NCBI GenBank assembly: GCA_919902775.1 | Contig: CAKKRJ010000007.1 | Coordinates: forward strand, 124,001 to 188,000 | Direction: 5' to 3' | DNA length: 64,000 bases | Origin: Burkholderiaceae bacterium | GTDB taxonomy: Bacteria > Pseudomonadota > Gammaproteobacteria > Burkholderiales > Burkholderiaceae_C | Part shown: piece by piece, positions 29,215 to 37,644 of the stretch | Position numbering within the stretch: position 1 is the first letter of the stretch | Layout of the letters: each line of letters begins with the position of its first letter | Translations under genes and position numbers: made by a program | The notes under the pieces: generated by a model | Told to the model about the DNA's origin: nothing | The model's database searches: none | The model's input: only the letters and a program-made list of their open reading frames with translations

Positions 29215-29472
29215 TCATTGCTTCGTCATGACCAGCATGACAACATCATTCACCGTCTGTAGGTTGGAAGTTTGATTGACGTTGATTTGTTTTTTCAGTT
29301 GATCTTCAAGCAAGAAGAACAGCTCAGCCAAGTCGAGCGAATCCAAATTCAAGTCATGAAAGTTTGTGTCAAGTTGAACCTTGTTCACGTCAATGTGCAG
29401 CCGTTTGGCAATGGTTTGCCGAACTAATAGCTCGATAGATTCGACGTTCATAGGCAAGGGTGAATTAGTCAT
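29215..29472 (-). CDS. Acyl carrier protein of the RTX operon
   Basis: Encodes an 85-aa acyl carrier protein. The phosphopantetheine attachment motif is LNLDSLDLAELFFLLE, with the serine at residue 45. The chain is helical and acidic around that motif, as expected for recognition by partner enzymes. It begins inside the ketosynthase gene (8-base overlap), so the two are translationally coupled. Being last in an operon with an HlyC acyltransferase and an RTX protein, it probably carries the acyl chain used to modify that protein. I chose the ATG at 29472; an in-frame start at 29514 would overlap the ketosynthase gene further. Confidence 0.85.
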   Translation of the reverse strand: MTNSPLPMNVESIELLVRQTIAKRLHIDVNKVQLDTNFHDLNLDSLDLAELFFLLEDQLKKQINVNQTSNLQTVNDVVMLVMTKQ

Positions 29473-30691
29473 GGTTTCTGAAGACGAGTGAGACATTGGT
29501 TCCCCCAAAAGCAAAACTGTTTGTAAGAAAAACGCCAGTCCCGTTGGACTGTGTTGGGTTAGTCAGCAACGCAAAATCAATGCTGGCATCTGGTTCTGAA
29601 ACACCAACCGAGGGTGAATAAGCGCCAACTTGACGCGCCTCTATGCACAAAATCGTTTCCAGCACGCCAGCGGCCCCCATCAAATGTCCTGTTGCGCCTT
29701 TGGTGGAACTGACCAGCGTTGATGCATCCTCAAAAACCTCGTTCAGTGCTTTGATTTCAGACGTGTCGCCCGCTCGCGTACCTGTTGCATGGGCGTTCAC
29801 ATACGCCACCTCATCCGCTAGGACGTCTGCATTTTGAAGAGCCATTTGCATGGCTTTCACCTGTGGGGCAATGTGCGGGAGGGTTAAGCAATTGGGATCA
29901 TTCGTTTGTGCATAACCCAAGCATTCCGCCAATATATGAGCGCTTCTGCGCGTGGCATGGGTTTTACTTTCCAAAACAATACAGCCAGCGCCTTCGCCCA
30001 AAACTAATCCATTGCGCAATGCGTCAAAGGGACCTCTCCACAGCCCATTCTCATCGGGCTTGGCAAGGGCGCCCAGCGCCTCCCATGCTCTGACGACACC
30101 GGGAACAATCAACGCTTCTGCGCCCCCAACCAAGGCGACATCACAACGACCTTGTTGAATGGCAAGATAAGCCTCACCAATGGCGACTGCGGATGAAGCA
30201 CACGCGCAGGAATAAGTCATGACAGGACACGACAAATTAAGCCATCCTGCTACACCTGCGGCGCTTGCATGTGTCATGGCTTTGGGCACAGTCAGAGGCG
30301 AAACTTTTCCAGTCAGGTCATGCTTAGCAAACAGCCATCGCGTATAGGCCTCGTCCATCGTCGCGGCACCACCGTAACCCGTTCCCCAGCCAACCAAGCC
30401 AATCGTGTCGGTGGCAATATCGGACATGGTCACAGCTTCGTGGGCTGAGTAAATGGCCATTTGCGTAACGCGGTCGGCATCCTCAACACGGCGATCGAAA
30501 ACGCCCGTGGGCAAGTCCGTCTCTAGCCGCGCTGCCAATATTTCAGATGCTCCCGGCAAATCACCTAAACGGTGCAACCTGATGGCAGTTGCACCACGAA
30601 ATACAGGTGCCAATTCATCCACGCCCCAGCCAAAAGCCGATACCGCTCCCATGCCCGTGACCACAACTCGGCGCTTGTAATGTTTATCCAT
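29465..30691 (-). CDS. Beta-ketoacyl-ACP synthase (FabF/KAS II-like) of the RTX operon
   Basis: Encodes a 408-aa ketosynthase that would condense an acyl chain with malonyl-ACP. The full active site is present: Cys164 in SCACASSAVA, His301 in NAHATGT, Lys331 and His336 in KGATGHLMGAAG. The C-terminal glycine-rich segment NSFAFGGTNVSLVF is also typical. Sequence features fit the FabF type, but it is not the housekeeping gene context: no fabD/fabG/acpP cluster is near. The ATG at 30691 shares one base with the hlyC stop (TGATG), so translation is coupled. It probably elongates a dedicated acyl chain on the adjacent carrier protein. Confidence 0.88.
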   Translation of the reverse strand: MDKHYKRRVVVTGMGAVSAFGWGVDELAPVFRGATAIRLHRLGDLPGASEILAARLETDLPTGVFDRRVEDADRVTQMAIYSAHEAVTMSDIATDTIGLVGWGTGYGGAATMDEAYTRWLFAKHDLTGKVSPLTVPKAMTHASAAGVAGWLNLSCPVMTYSCACASSAVAIGEAYLAIQQGRCDVALVGGAEALIVPGVVRAWEALGALAKPDENGLWRGPFDALRNGLVLGEGAGCIVLESKTHATRRSAHILAECLGYAQTNDPNCLTLPHIAPQVKAMQMALQNADVLADEVAYVNAHATGTRAGDTSEIKALNEVFEDASTLVSSTKGATGHLMGAAGVLETILCIEARQVGAYSPSVGVSEPDASIDFALLTNPTQSNGTGVFLTNSFAFGGTNVSLVFRNHD

Positions 30692-31266
30692 CAAGTGACA
30701 CTGGCACGCTGAGGTGCGGATACTGGCTTGGCGGCTTGCTCTGCGCGCCTAGCCGCACCTTCTAGATCAACGGCTGGATTGAGCGTTTCATCTTGTGCTT
30801 TTACAGCTGCATTGGCACCGTGAACATAAATGATCTGCATTTCATCCGAGTCTGGTTTGACGCGCAAAGCGCGCCCCACCTCGTCTTTGAAGATGCCTTC
30901 ACGCAAATCTTGCATCACAGCAGCGCTGTCACCAAAAGGTGCAATCCAATCGACCAACCAACCTTTGTCGCCACTGGTCCAATCTCTGGGTTGCAAACTC
31001 TTGGGGTTCAGTACATAGGCTTCTTCCACCTCTTTGGACATTCGCGCCCAAGCCACATAGGCTACTGGACGACCATTACGTCGATACAAGCGGCATTGTT
31101 TGTGCATCAAAGCAGGCATAACCCACTGAAAAATGCTCGCAATGGGCCACTCTTGATGCAGCTTTGAATGGGCCATCAGCCAAACGATCTCCCCCAGCAT
31201 AGACATGTTGGTCACCTCGCCCTGAGTTTGATCAGGGCTGGTGGCTTGCTTTGATTCTTCTGTCAT
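30691..31266 (-). CDS. RTX toxin-activating lysine acyltransferase (HlyC family)
   Basis: Encodes a 191-aa HlyC-type enzyme, which moves a fatty acyl group from acyl-ACP to lysine side chains of an RTX protein before secretion. The family core is well conserved: IVWLMAHSKLHQEWPIASIF with the catalytic-type histidine at residue 37 (HlyC His23), and DWTSGDKGWLVDWIAPFGD with the conserved aspartates. It has about 14 extra residues at the N-terminus and an extended Ala-rich C-terminus. It starts 9 bases after the RTX gene, with AAGGACA as ribosome site, so the RTX protein is the obvious substrate. Confidence 0.93.
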   Translation of the reverse strand: MTEESKQATSPDQTQGEVTNMSMLGEIVWLMAHSKLHQEWPIASIFQWVMPALMHKQCRLYRRNGRPVAYVAWARMSKEVEEAYVLNPKSLQPRDWTSGDKGWLVDWIAPFGDSAAVMQDLREGIFKDEVGRALRVKPDSDEMQIIYVHGANAAVKAQDETLNPAVDLEGAARRAEQAAKPVSAPQRASVT

Positions 31267-31275
31267 GTTTGTCCT

Positions 31276-34200
31276 TTATGCTGCCGTTACCCAAGCGCTG
31301 TTGACAGCAGATTTCACAGCACTGGGCAGTTCTGCTGATGTCACTCCATAGGCAGTCTCGCCATCATTGGGCGTCAAGCCATTCATTGCACTGACCAAAC
31401 TGTTGACCTTGTTGTAGGACAACATGTCGTCACCTGCTTGAAAACCCATCACAACCCGTTGTGGGGCATTGGCTGTGGCCCGTTTGATCGGGTCATCGCT
31501 GTAGTACCAGTTCTTGAACGACATGCTGTCTGTCGAGCCCAGCAAACGCATCACCAAGTCGTTGCCCACACGTTCAAACCACAAGGAGTCTTTGCTGATG
31601 CCACTCTCCAGCATGATCACGTCGGTGCCATTGATGCCTGCTTGTTCGCTGCCAATGTAGGTGTCGTTGCCATCACCGAAACCAAATCGGTAAATGTCCT
31701 GCCCAGTGCTGGCCTGATAGGTGTCATTGCCGGTGTCGCCGATGATCACGTCATCGCCTGCCCCAGCATCAATCCAGTCGTCACCAGCTCCACCAGCCAT
31801 CACATCAGCCCCGGCTTCACCGTAGAGGGTGTCGTTGCCTGCATCACCTGCAACCACATCATCACCATCTCCGCCATAAACCGTGTCATTGCCTGCACCA
31901 CCAGAAAGCAGGTCATTGCCAGCCTCTCCCCAGAGCGCATCATTGCCGGTTCCGCCCAGTACAAAGTCTTTACCGGCACCCGCACGAATGGTGTCGTTGC
32001 CAGCAAAACCATCCAGCCAATCGGCGCTGGATGAGCCTGTGAGGTTGTCGGCCACATCTTGGCCGTCACGCCCCAGATAAGTGTTGGTTAATTCGGAGAC
32101 ATCAAAATCTTTGCCATCGAAAAACTGGAACACTTCCACGCGATTGCTCGTGTTCGCCCAGTTGCGCACCGTGATGGAATTTTCCAAAGTGGACAAGGCC
32201 CCCTCTGGGTTGGCACGGTCACGCAGATAGATGACCATGTCCGACCCTGAGCGCTGAAGCACCAAATCATCCATCGTGATGTCAGTGCCAAACAGAAGCT
32301 TGTCACCCCCTGGGCGGTTTTTGTCGGTACCCACGCCTGCGCTGCCGCTGTCGTTGAGCACATCTTTGCCGTCTCCTCGCGCAAAAATGTAAATATCATC
32401 CCCTGTGCCGCCATTGAGCGAGTCATTGCCCGCAGCACCATGCAGCGCATCTGCTGCGTTCGAGCCATTGAGTGTGTCATTGCCTGCACCACCACCTAAC
32501 CAAGTGGCATCCGCTGCGTTGGCCGTCAGCACATCGTTGCCTGCTGTGCCTTTTCGGGCGTCCACAATGTCGCCAATGTCCACTGCGAAATCGTTGATGA
32601 AGCGCAGGTTTTCCACGCGGTATTGCGGAGTTGTCCAGCCTTTGACTGTGATGCTGTCGGTCACCTCTGTGCCACTTACAGGAAGCAAAGAAATCAACAA
32701 ATCGGAACCCACACGCTCCATCATGATGTCGTCGATGTCAATAGCGCGGCCAAACTGGACCGTGTCTTCACCACCGTCCACAGCACGCACCGCTGTGCGA
32801 TAGCCTGTGCGGGTTTCATTGACCCAGACCTGATAGCTACTCTTGCCGCTGGTGCGCGTTTGCAGAACTTGTGCGGTATAGGTGTAGGACTCTTGGAAAG
32901 TCTCTGTCCCCAGCGCTGCCTCATCAATGGTGTCGCGTCCATCCCCACGACTGAAGTGGTAAATGTCGTTACCACGCCCACCGTTGAGGGTGTCGTTGCC
33001 TGCACCGCCTGTGAGCACATCGTTGCCATTGCCACCATTGAGGGTGTCATTGCCCGCGCTGCCCATCATGTAATCGACGCCATCACCGCCTTCCAGTACG
33101 TCATCGCCAGCGCCTGCAAACATGTCGTCGTCACCGGCACCACCGTCCAAGCGGTCATTGCCCGCACCGCCCACAAGGTAGTCGTTACCGGCTAAACCAT
33201 TGAGGGTGTCGTTACCGTCTCCACCCGACAGCAAATCACCCCCTGCATGCCCGGTGAGCACATCGTTTGCGCCGTAGCCGCTGGCCACCTGAACGATGTT
33301 GCCCATGTTCAGGGCCAAACCATCCACAAAGCCAAAGGTCTCAATGCGGTTCATCGCATTGCTCCACTGGCGAACCTTGATTTGGTCATCCATGTCAGCC
33401 AACAAGGTGTTGGCGTCCTCGCGCAAGCCCACCACCAAGTCGTCACCCGTCATCTGGAAGAATAAGTCTTCGAGTGAGATGCCTTGCCCAAACTGCAAGC
33501 TGTCTTTGCCGCCATCGTCCTGCACCGTGCGCACAAGCGTGTCGGTTCGGTACTGGGCCACCCAGTTGCCTGATTTGCCGCTGCGTTGGTAGGCACTGCC
33601 GGTGTACACCTGCACTTGGTAGTTTTCTTGGTGTTCCTTGTTGTCAAAAATTTCATCCTTACCGTCACCACGGAAGTAGAAATAGGTGTCGTCGCCACCA
33701 CCGCCTTGCAGCAAGTCTGCCCCTTTGCCACCCAACAACTTGTCACTGCCTTCCCCGCCAGAAAGCGTGTCGTTGCCATCCATGCCTGCCAGCACATCGT
33801 CGCCGTTGCCACCATCGAGCATGTCATTGCCTGCGTCTGCAATCAGGTAGTCATCGGCTTCACCACCGCTTAACGTGTCGTTACCTGCACCTGCAAACAA
33901 TAAATCCTTGTCTGCACCGCCATCGATTCGGTCATCGCCTGAGCCTCCGACCAACACATCTTTGCCCGCATTACCCGTGAGCGTGTCGTTTCCGCCACCA
34001 CCTGACAAGAAGTCACCTTCGGACGTGCCAGTGAAGGTGTCGTTTCCAGACATGCCGTTTTGACCGTGGATGATCTGGCTGAAATCCAATGTGTTGCCAT
34101 CGACAAACGAAAAATTCTCTACGCGGTTCTTTTGGTCTGCCCAACCTTCCACTGTCACACTGTCAGTGGACAAGGTGTTTTCGTTGTCGATGGCACGCAA

Positions 34201-36450
34201 AGTCACCACCATGTTGTCGCCCGAGCGAGACAACACCAAGTCTTGAATGGAAATGCCCACCCCGAACATCAAGGTGTCAATGCCGCCATCCACTTCGCCA
34301 TACACATCACGGTAGCCAATGCGGTCTTCCATGCGCGTTGCTGCACGGTAGCCCGTGCGCAATTCATTGACCCACGTGGCATTTTTGCCAGAACCACGCT
34401 GCACGCTCTGGTAGTAGTTGTACTGTTCGCTGTACGACACCTGCTCTTGGTAGGTGTATTTTTCTTTGTACCAGTCCTCGGCATAGTCCAAGATGCGGTC
34501 TGCGCCATCACCTCGGTTAAACACATAGGTGTCGTTGTCTGCGCCGCCCTCCAAGCGGTCAGTCCCCGCACCCCCAGCCAAAATATCATCGCCCTTACCT
34601 GCGCGTAAAACGTCATTGCCTGCACCACCGAGCAGTTGATCATTGCCAGCGCCAGAATCCAGTAAATCATTTCCAACACCTGCTAACAAGATGTCATTGC
34701 CGCCAGCAGTAATGAGCGTATCGTCTCCGTCTCCACTGTCAAACACATAGCTCGTTGCATCACGCGTCCCCGTGATTCGATCGTTTCCTTCACTCGTCTG
34801 GACAGCTTCAACATTGAAACGATCTGCATCAATGTTTTTACCCTCATGCCCTGTCACGATCAATTGATCGAAACCATCCCCCCCATCTAAAGCGCCTGTG
34901 CTCCCTTGGGCAACGACGAGGTCGGCTTCATCGGCCAGCAGAACATCGTCTCCTGAACCGCCTCTCAACTGATCTACGCCATCTCCGCCCATGAGCCAGT
35001 CGCGACCACTCCCGCCGAGGAGTGTGTCATTACCTGCGCCACCGTCAAGCACCACGTCCCAAGTGGCAGCGCTGGCATCGAGTTGGTTGTCGAGGTTGTT
35101 ACCCACAGCCCCAATCCAGCTTGCGTCAGATAAAGTGAAATTGGTTTCGCCTGCTCTTAGTCGTCGTTGTTTGAGTACATCTCCGCTTTCCAGATGAAAA
35201 ACTGTATTGCCTTGTGCGTCTGTTTCTTGCCGAACCCCCCGAGTGGAATAGGCAAAGGCCACGTCTGCACCATCGACCAACTTGCCGTCGGTGCGCTGCA
35301 CTTTGAACAGGCCTGCAATGCTTGTGCCATCGCTCAAGTCCAGCGCTGTGCCGTCTTTGACGGTGGTTGAAATGCTGGCAATACCTGCGGCTTGCAGCGT
35401 CATCATCTCGCCCGCGTCGGCCACGCCGTTGCTGTTGGCGTCCTTCCAGATGCGGAATTCGGCAAAGCGTGCATCGCGGCTGTCAAACGTACCGTCTTTG
35501 TTGCTGTCAAAAACTTTGGCCAGAGCTTGTAGGTCGGTGTCTTGCTCGGTGGTCCATTCACCAAACGCCATTTCTTTGCTTTGGGTAACTTGTCCATCGC
35601 CACCCAAGTCAATGACCAACATGCCGTCATCTGCACCCACCCATGCGGTGCGCTCTTTGTAACCATCGTTGTCAATGTCAAAAGTGGTGGTGCTGCGGTC
35701 CAGTGGTTTGATCTCTACGCCGTCACCGTCTAGGTCAATGACCAATGGATACCAGTCACCACCGCCGTAGTCGTAGGAGTAGTCATACGAATTGTCGTAG
35801 TAGGGGTCATAGCCACCGGAGTTGTCATATCCACCTGCGTCGTAGCCACCCGAGCCATTGTTATTGGAGCTGTCGCCAAAAGCATCTTCTAAGCCTTGGT
35901 ATGCGCCCGGGTCAGTGGGAAAAGTGCTGTTGGTGCTTTCGTCAGCGCTCCAGTTCCAGTCGGGGGTGCTTTCTCGCATGTCAATCAACGATGGAGACTG
36001 TGTGACTGGTGTTCTGATTTCTGAACCACTCCATACGGGAGTCTGTGTGAATTCCGCTTGGATCTTTTCTGCTGCTACTTGCAAGATATCGGTGGTTGCA
36101 ATCTTGGTGGCAAAGGTGAAGTCCATCAGTCTTGCATAGGTTTTTTCTGTACCGTTCAAGGTATTGAAATCGAGTGTTGAAATCTCACGCCGCAATTGCA
36201 TATCGGCTTCAAGAATCTGCGAAGCTTCGTTTGGTTGGCCTTCGGCAGCGGTGTAAGCCTGATCGTGTGCCTTGCAGATCGCATCAACGGGGCTTTCGCG
36301 ACCATCAATTTTGATCGGAGGCTCTCCATAGTCTGGGCTATCCGTTCGTTTACCACTGGACCATCCGGGCCCGCAGTAATTGCCAAATACAGGCACCCAT
36401 GTGCTGGGGGTAGTGAGGCTGAATCCTTCGATGCTGATGCTGGTGCCCAT
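31276..36450 (-). CDS. Large RTX protein with N-terminal phospholipase A2-like domain
   Basis: Encodes 1724 residues. Residues 25-29 (YCGPG) and 59-66 (CKAHDQAY, with His62-Asp63) match the calcium loop and catalytic dyad of small phospholipases A2 such as the parvovirus VP1 type. A Tyr/Asp/Gly-rich linker (about 190-235) leads to an EF-hand-rich region (VIDLDGDGVEIKP, FDIDNDGYKE, FDSNKDGTFD, KDANSNGVADAGE; about 235-345). The remaining ~1200 residues hold at least five blocks of RTX nonapeptides (GGAGNDTLLGGSG type) separated by HCBP-related domains (VEGWADQKNRVENFSFVDG). The C-terminal ~60 residues lack repeats and would be the type I secretion signal. GAGGAG precedes the ATG at 36450. Confidence 0.9.
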   Translation of the reverse strand: MGTSISIEGFSLTTPSTWVPVFGNYCGPGWSSGKRTDSPDYGEPPIKIDGRESPVDAICKAHDQAYTAAEGQPNEASQILEADMQLRREISTLDFNTLNGTEKTYARLMDFTFATKIATTDILQVAAEKIQAEFTQTPVWSGSEIRTPVTQSPSLIDMRESTPDWNWSADESTNSTFPTDPGAYQGLEDAFGDSSNNNGSGGYDAGGYDNSGGYDPYYDNSYDYSYDYGGGDWYPLVIDLDGDGVEIKPLDRSTTTFDIDNDGYKERTAWVGADDGMLVIDLGGDGQVTQSKEMAFGEWTTEQDTDLQALAKVFDSNKDGTFDSRDARFAEFRIWKDANSNGVADAGEMMTLQAAGIASISTTVKDGTALDLSDGTSIAGLFKVQRTDGKLVDGADVAFAYSTRGVRQETDAQGNTVFHLESGDVLKQRRLRAGETNFTLSDASWIGAVGNNLDNQLDASAATWDVVLDGGAGNDTLLGGSGRDWLMGGDGVDQLRGGSGDDVLLADEADLVVAQGSTGALDGGDGFDQLIVTGHEGKNIDADRFNVEAVQTSEGNDRITGTRDATSYVFDSGDGDDTLITAGGNDILLAGVGNDLLDSGAGNDQLLGGAGNDVLRAGKGDDILAGGAGTDRLEGGADNDTYVFNRGDGADRILDYAEDWYKEKYTYQEQVSYSEQYNYYQSVQRGSGKNATWVNELRTGYRAATRMEDRIGYRDVYGEVDGGIDTLMFGVGISIQDLVLSRSGDNMVVTLRAIDNENTLSTDSVTVEGWADQKNRVENFSFVDGNTLDFSQIIHGQNGMSGNDTFTGTSEGDFLSGGGGNDTLTGNAGKDVLVGGSGDDRIDGGADKDLLFAGAGNDTLSGGEADDYLIADAGNDMLDGGNGDDVLAGMDGNDTLSGGEGSDKLLGGKGADLLQGGGGDDTYFYFRGDGKDEIFDNKEHQENYQVQVYTGSAYQRSGKSGNWVAQYRTDTLVRTVQDDGGKDSLQFGQGISLEDLFFQMTGDDLVVGLREDANTLLADMDDQIKVRQWSNAMNRIETFGFVDGLALNMGNIVQVASGYGANDVLTGHAGGDLLSGGDGNDTLNGLAGNDYLVGGAGNDRLDGGAGDDDMFAGAGDDVLEGGDGVDYMMGSAGNDTLNGGNGNDVLTGGAGNDTLNGGRGNDIYHFSRGDGRDTIDEAALGTETFQESYTYTAQVLQTRTSGKSSYQVWVNETRTGYRTAVRAVDGGEDTVQFGRAIDIDDIMMERVGSDLLISLLPVSGTEVTDSITVKGWTTPQYRVENLRFINDFAVDIGDIVDARKGTAGNDVLTANAADATWLGGGAGNDTLNGSNAADALHGAAGNDSLNGGTGDDIYIFARGDGKDVLNDSGSAGVGTDKNRPGGDKLLFGTDITMDDLVLQRSGSDMVIYLRDRANPEGALSTLENSITVRNWANTSNRVEVFQFFDGKDFDVSELTNTYLGRDGQDVADNLTGSSSADWLDGFAGNDTIRAGAGKDFVLGGTGNDALWGEAGNDLLSGGAGNDTVYGGDGDDVVAGDAGNDTLYGEAGADVMAGGAGDDWIDAGAGDDVIIGDTGNDTYQASTGQDIYRFGFGDGNDTYIGSEQAGINGTDVIMLESGISKDSLWFERVGNDLVMRLLGSTDSMSFKNWYYSDDPIKRATANAPQRVVMGFQAGDDMLSYNKVNSLVSAMNGLTPNDGETAYGVTSAELPSAVKSAVNSAWVTAA

Positions 36451-36489
36451 GGTGTATGTGCTCCTCAATCAAGAAGTGAATGCGTGTGC

Positions 36490-37644
36490 TTAGGGGTTGA
36501 TGCGTTGTGCAGGGCCATTGGCCGGTATTTCCCGCCAAGTACCGTCTGTCAAATCGAGTGCAAAAATGCCGTTCAGGTCGTCGTCAAGCGCAGGTCGTGA
36601 TATCTGAACCCATAACCGACCGTCTGGCGAAATTTCATGAGACCGAGGTTGTAGGTGTGGCGTTACGGCCCAAGACTCCAATCCTCCGTCTGGAGCAGAG
36701 CGATACACGCGTGTCCTGTCTTGTTTGCTCGGCTGTGCTTCGAAATACAAATTCCCAAGTGCATCAACAGCCACATTTCTTGCGTAATAAAAAGGATCAA
36801 TGAAGAGCGGCTGTAATGTTTGCACTTGGGGATTTGCGTGGAAGCGGCGTACTTCACTGCTATGGTTTTTCGCTTGCATTTGACGCATAGATTCCCACCA
36901 GTCCTTGGATTCCTCAACAGTCATCGGTCCACGTGTCATAGGCGTATCGGCGTTCACCACAAACTCTTTGTCCCCGGGTAAATAGCTGGGCCGCCCCATC
37001 TGGAAAAATTCGAAATTTGTGAGTTGCCGAGTTGCGCCTGTCTCTACGTGAATTTCATGCACATCGTTGTGAGTGTCCAGCGTTTTGCTGCCCGGCTTAC
37101 GCAACTCGGCCTTGACAAAGATCACTTTTTTGCCCGACCAAGAAAAATTCGGTGCCTTCTTATAACCAGGGCCTTGGGTGAGCATGCGCACGTTCTTGCC
37201 GTCTGCATCCATGATGGCGATCTGGCTGTTGGCATAGTCTCGGTTGCTTCCTGTGGCTGGCAAGTCTTTAGAAAACAACGGGACCATTACAAAAACCATC
37301 TGCTTGCCCGAGGGGGAAAATTTCCCGCTGAACCACATCTGCCCCGCGGGCGGTTCGTAGTAGGTCAGTGCATTGGTTTTGAGGTCAAGAACGTGAATGC
37401 GCGGCTCACCACTTTGTGGATAACGGTCAAACACCAGCTTTTGGCTATCGGGCGTAAAGCTGGGGGCTCCATATGTGAATTCGAGTTTTTCTTTTGCAGT
37501 CGCTGGTTGTCCGAACATGAGCATTCCCCAAAAAAATGTTTGAAATAAAAAAGTCAAGCAATGTTTAAAGCACAAGGTGGGATTTGATTTCTTAGAAACT
37601 TTTGAGCCCTCGGAGGTTACGGATGATGAGCGAACTGCTTTCAT
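36490..37644 (-). CDS. Secreted WD40/TolB-like beta-propeller protein
   Basis: Encodes 384 residues. A basic N-terminus and hydrophobic stretch (CLTFLFQTFFWGMLMFGQ, then PATA) look like a signal peptide with a long n-region. The mature part shows PD40-type blades: YGAPSFTPDSQKLVFDRYP, SGKFSPSGKQMVFVM, NFSWSGKKVIFVKAE and SHEISPDGRLWVQIS. The fold is that of TolB-like propellers, which bind proteins or ligands in the periplasm. No enzymatic motif is seen. It overlaps the truncated RTX paralogue by four bases (ATGA) and lies 39 bases before the large RTX gene, so it belongs to the secretion operon. Confidence 0.78.
   Translation of the reverse strand: MKAVRSSSVTSEGSKVSKKSNPTLCFKHCLTFLFQTFFWGMLMFGQPATAKEKLEFTYGAPSFTPDSQKLVFDRYPQSGEPRIHVLDLKTNALTYYEPPAGQMWFSGKFSPSGKQMVFVMVPLFSKDLPATGSNRDYANSQIAIMDADGKNVRMLTQGPGYKKAPNFSWSGKKVIFVKAELRKPGSKTLDTHNDVHEIHVETGATRQLTNFEFFQMGRPSYLPGDKEFVVNADTPMTRGPMTVEESKDWWESMRQMQAKNHSSEVRRFHANPQVQTLQPLFIDPFYYARNVAVDALGNLYFEAQPSKQDRTRVYRSAPDGGLESWAVTPHLQPRSHEISPDGRLWVQISRPALDDDLNGIFALDLTDGTWREIPANGPAQRINP

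Noticed and set aside
31276..36000. Regularly spaced short repeats that could be mistaken for a CRISPR or tandem-repeat array.
   Set aside because: They are the codons of RTX nonapeptides (GGxGxDxLx) in an open gene; unit length is 27 bases and the sequences are degenerate.
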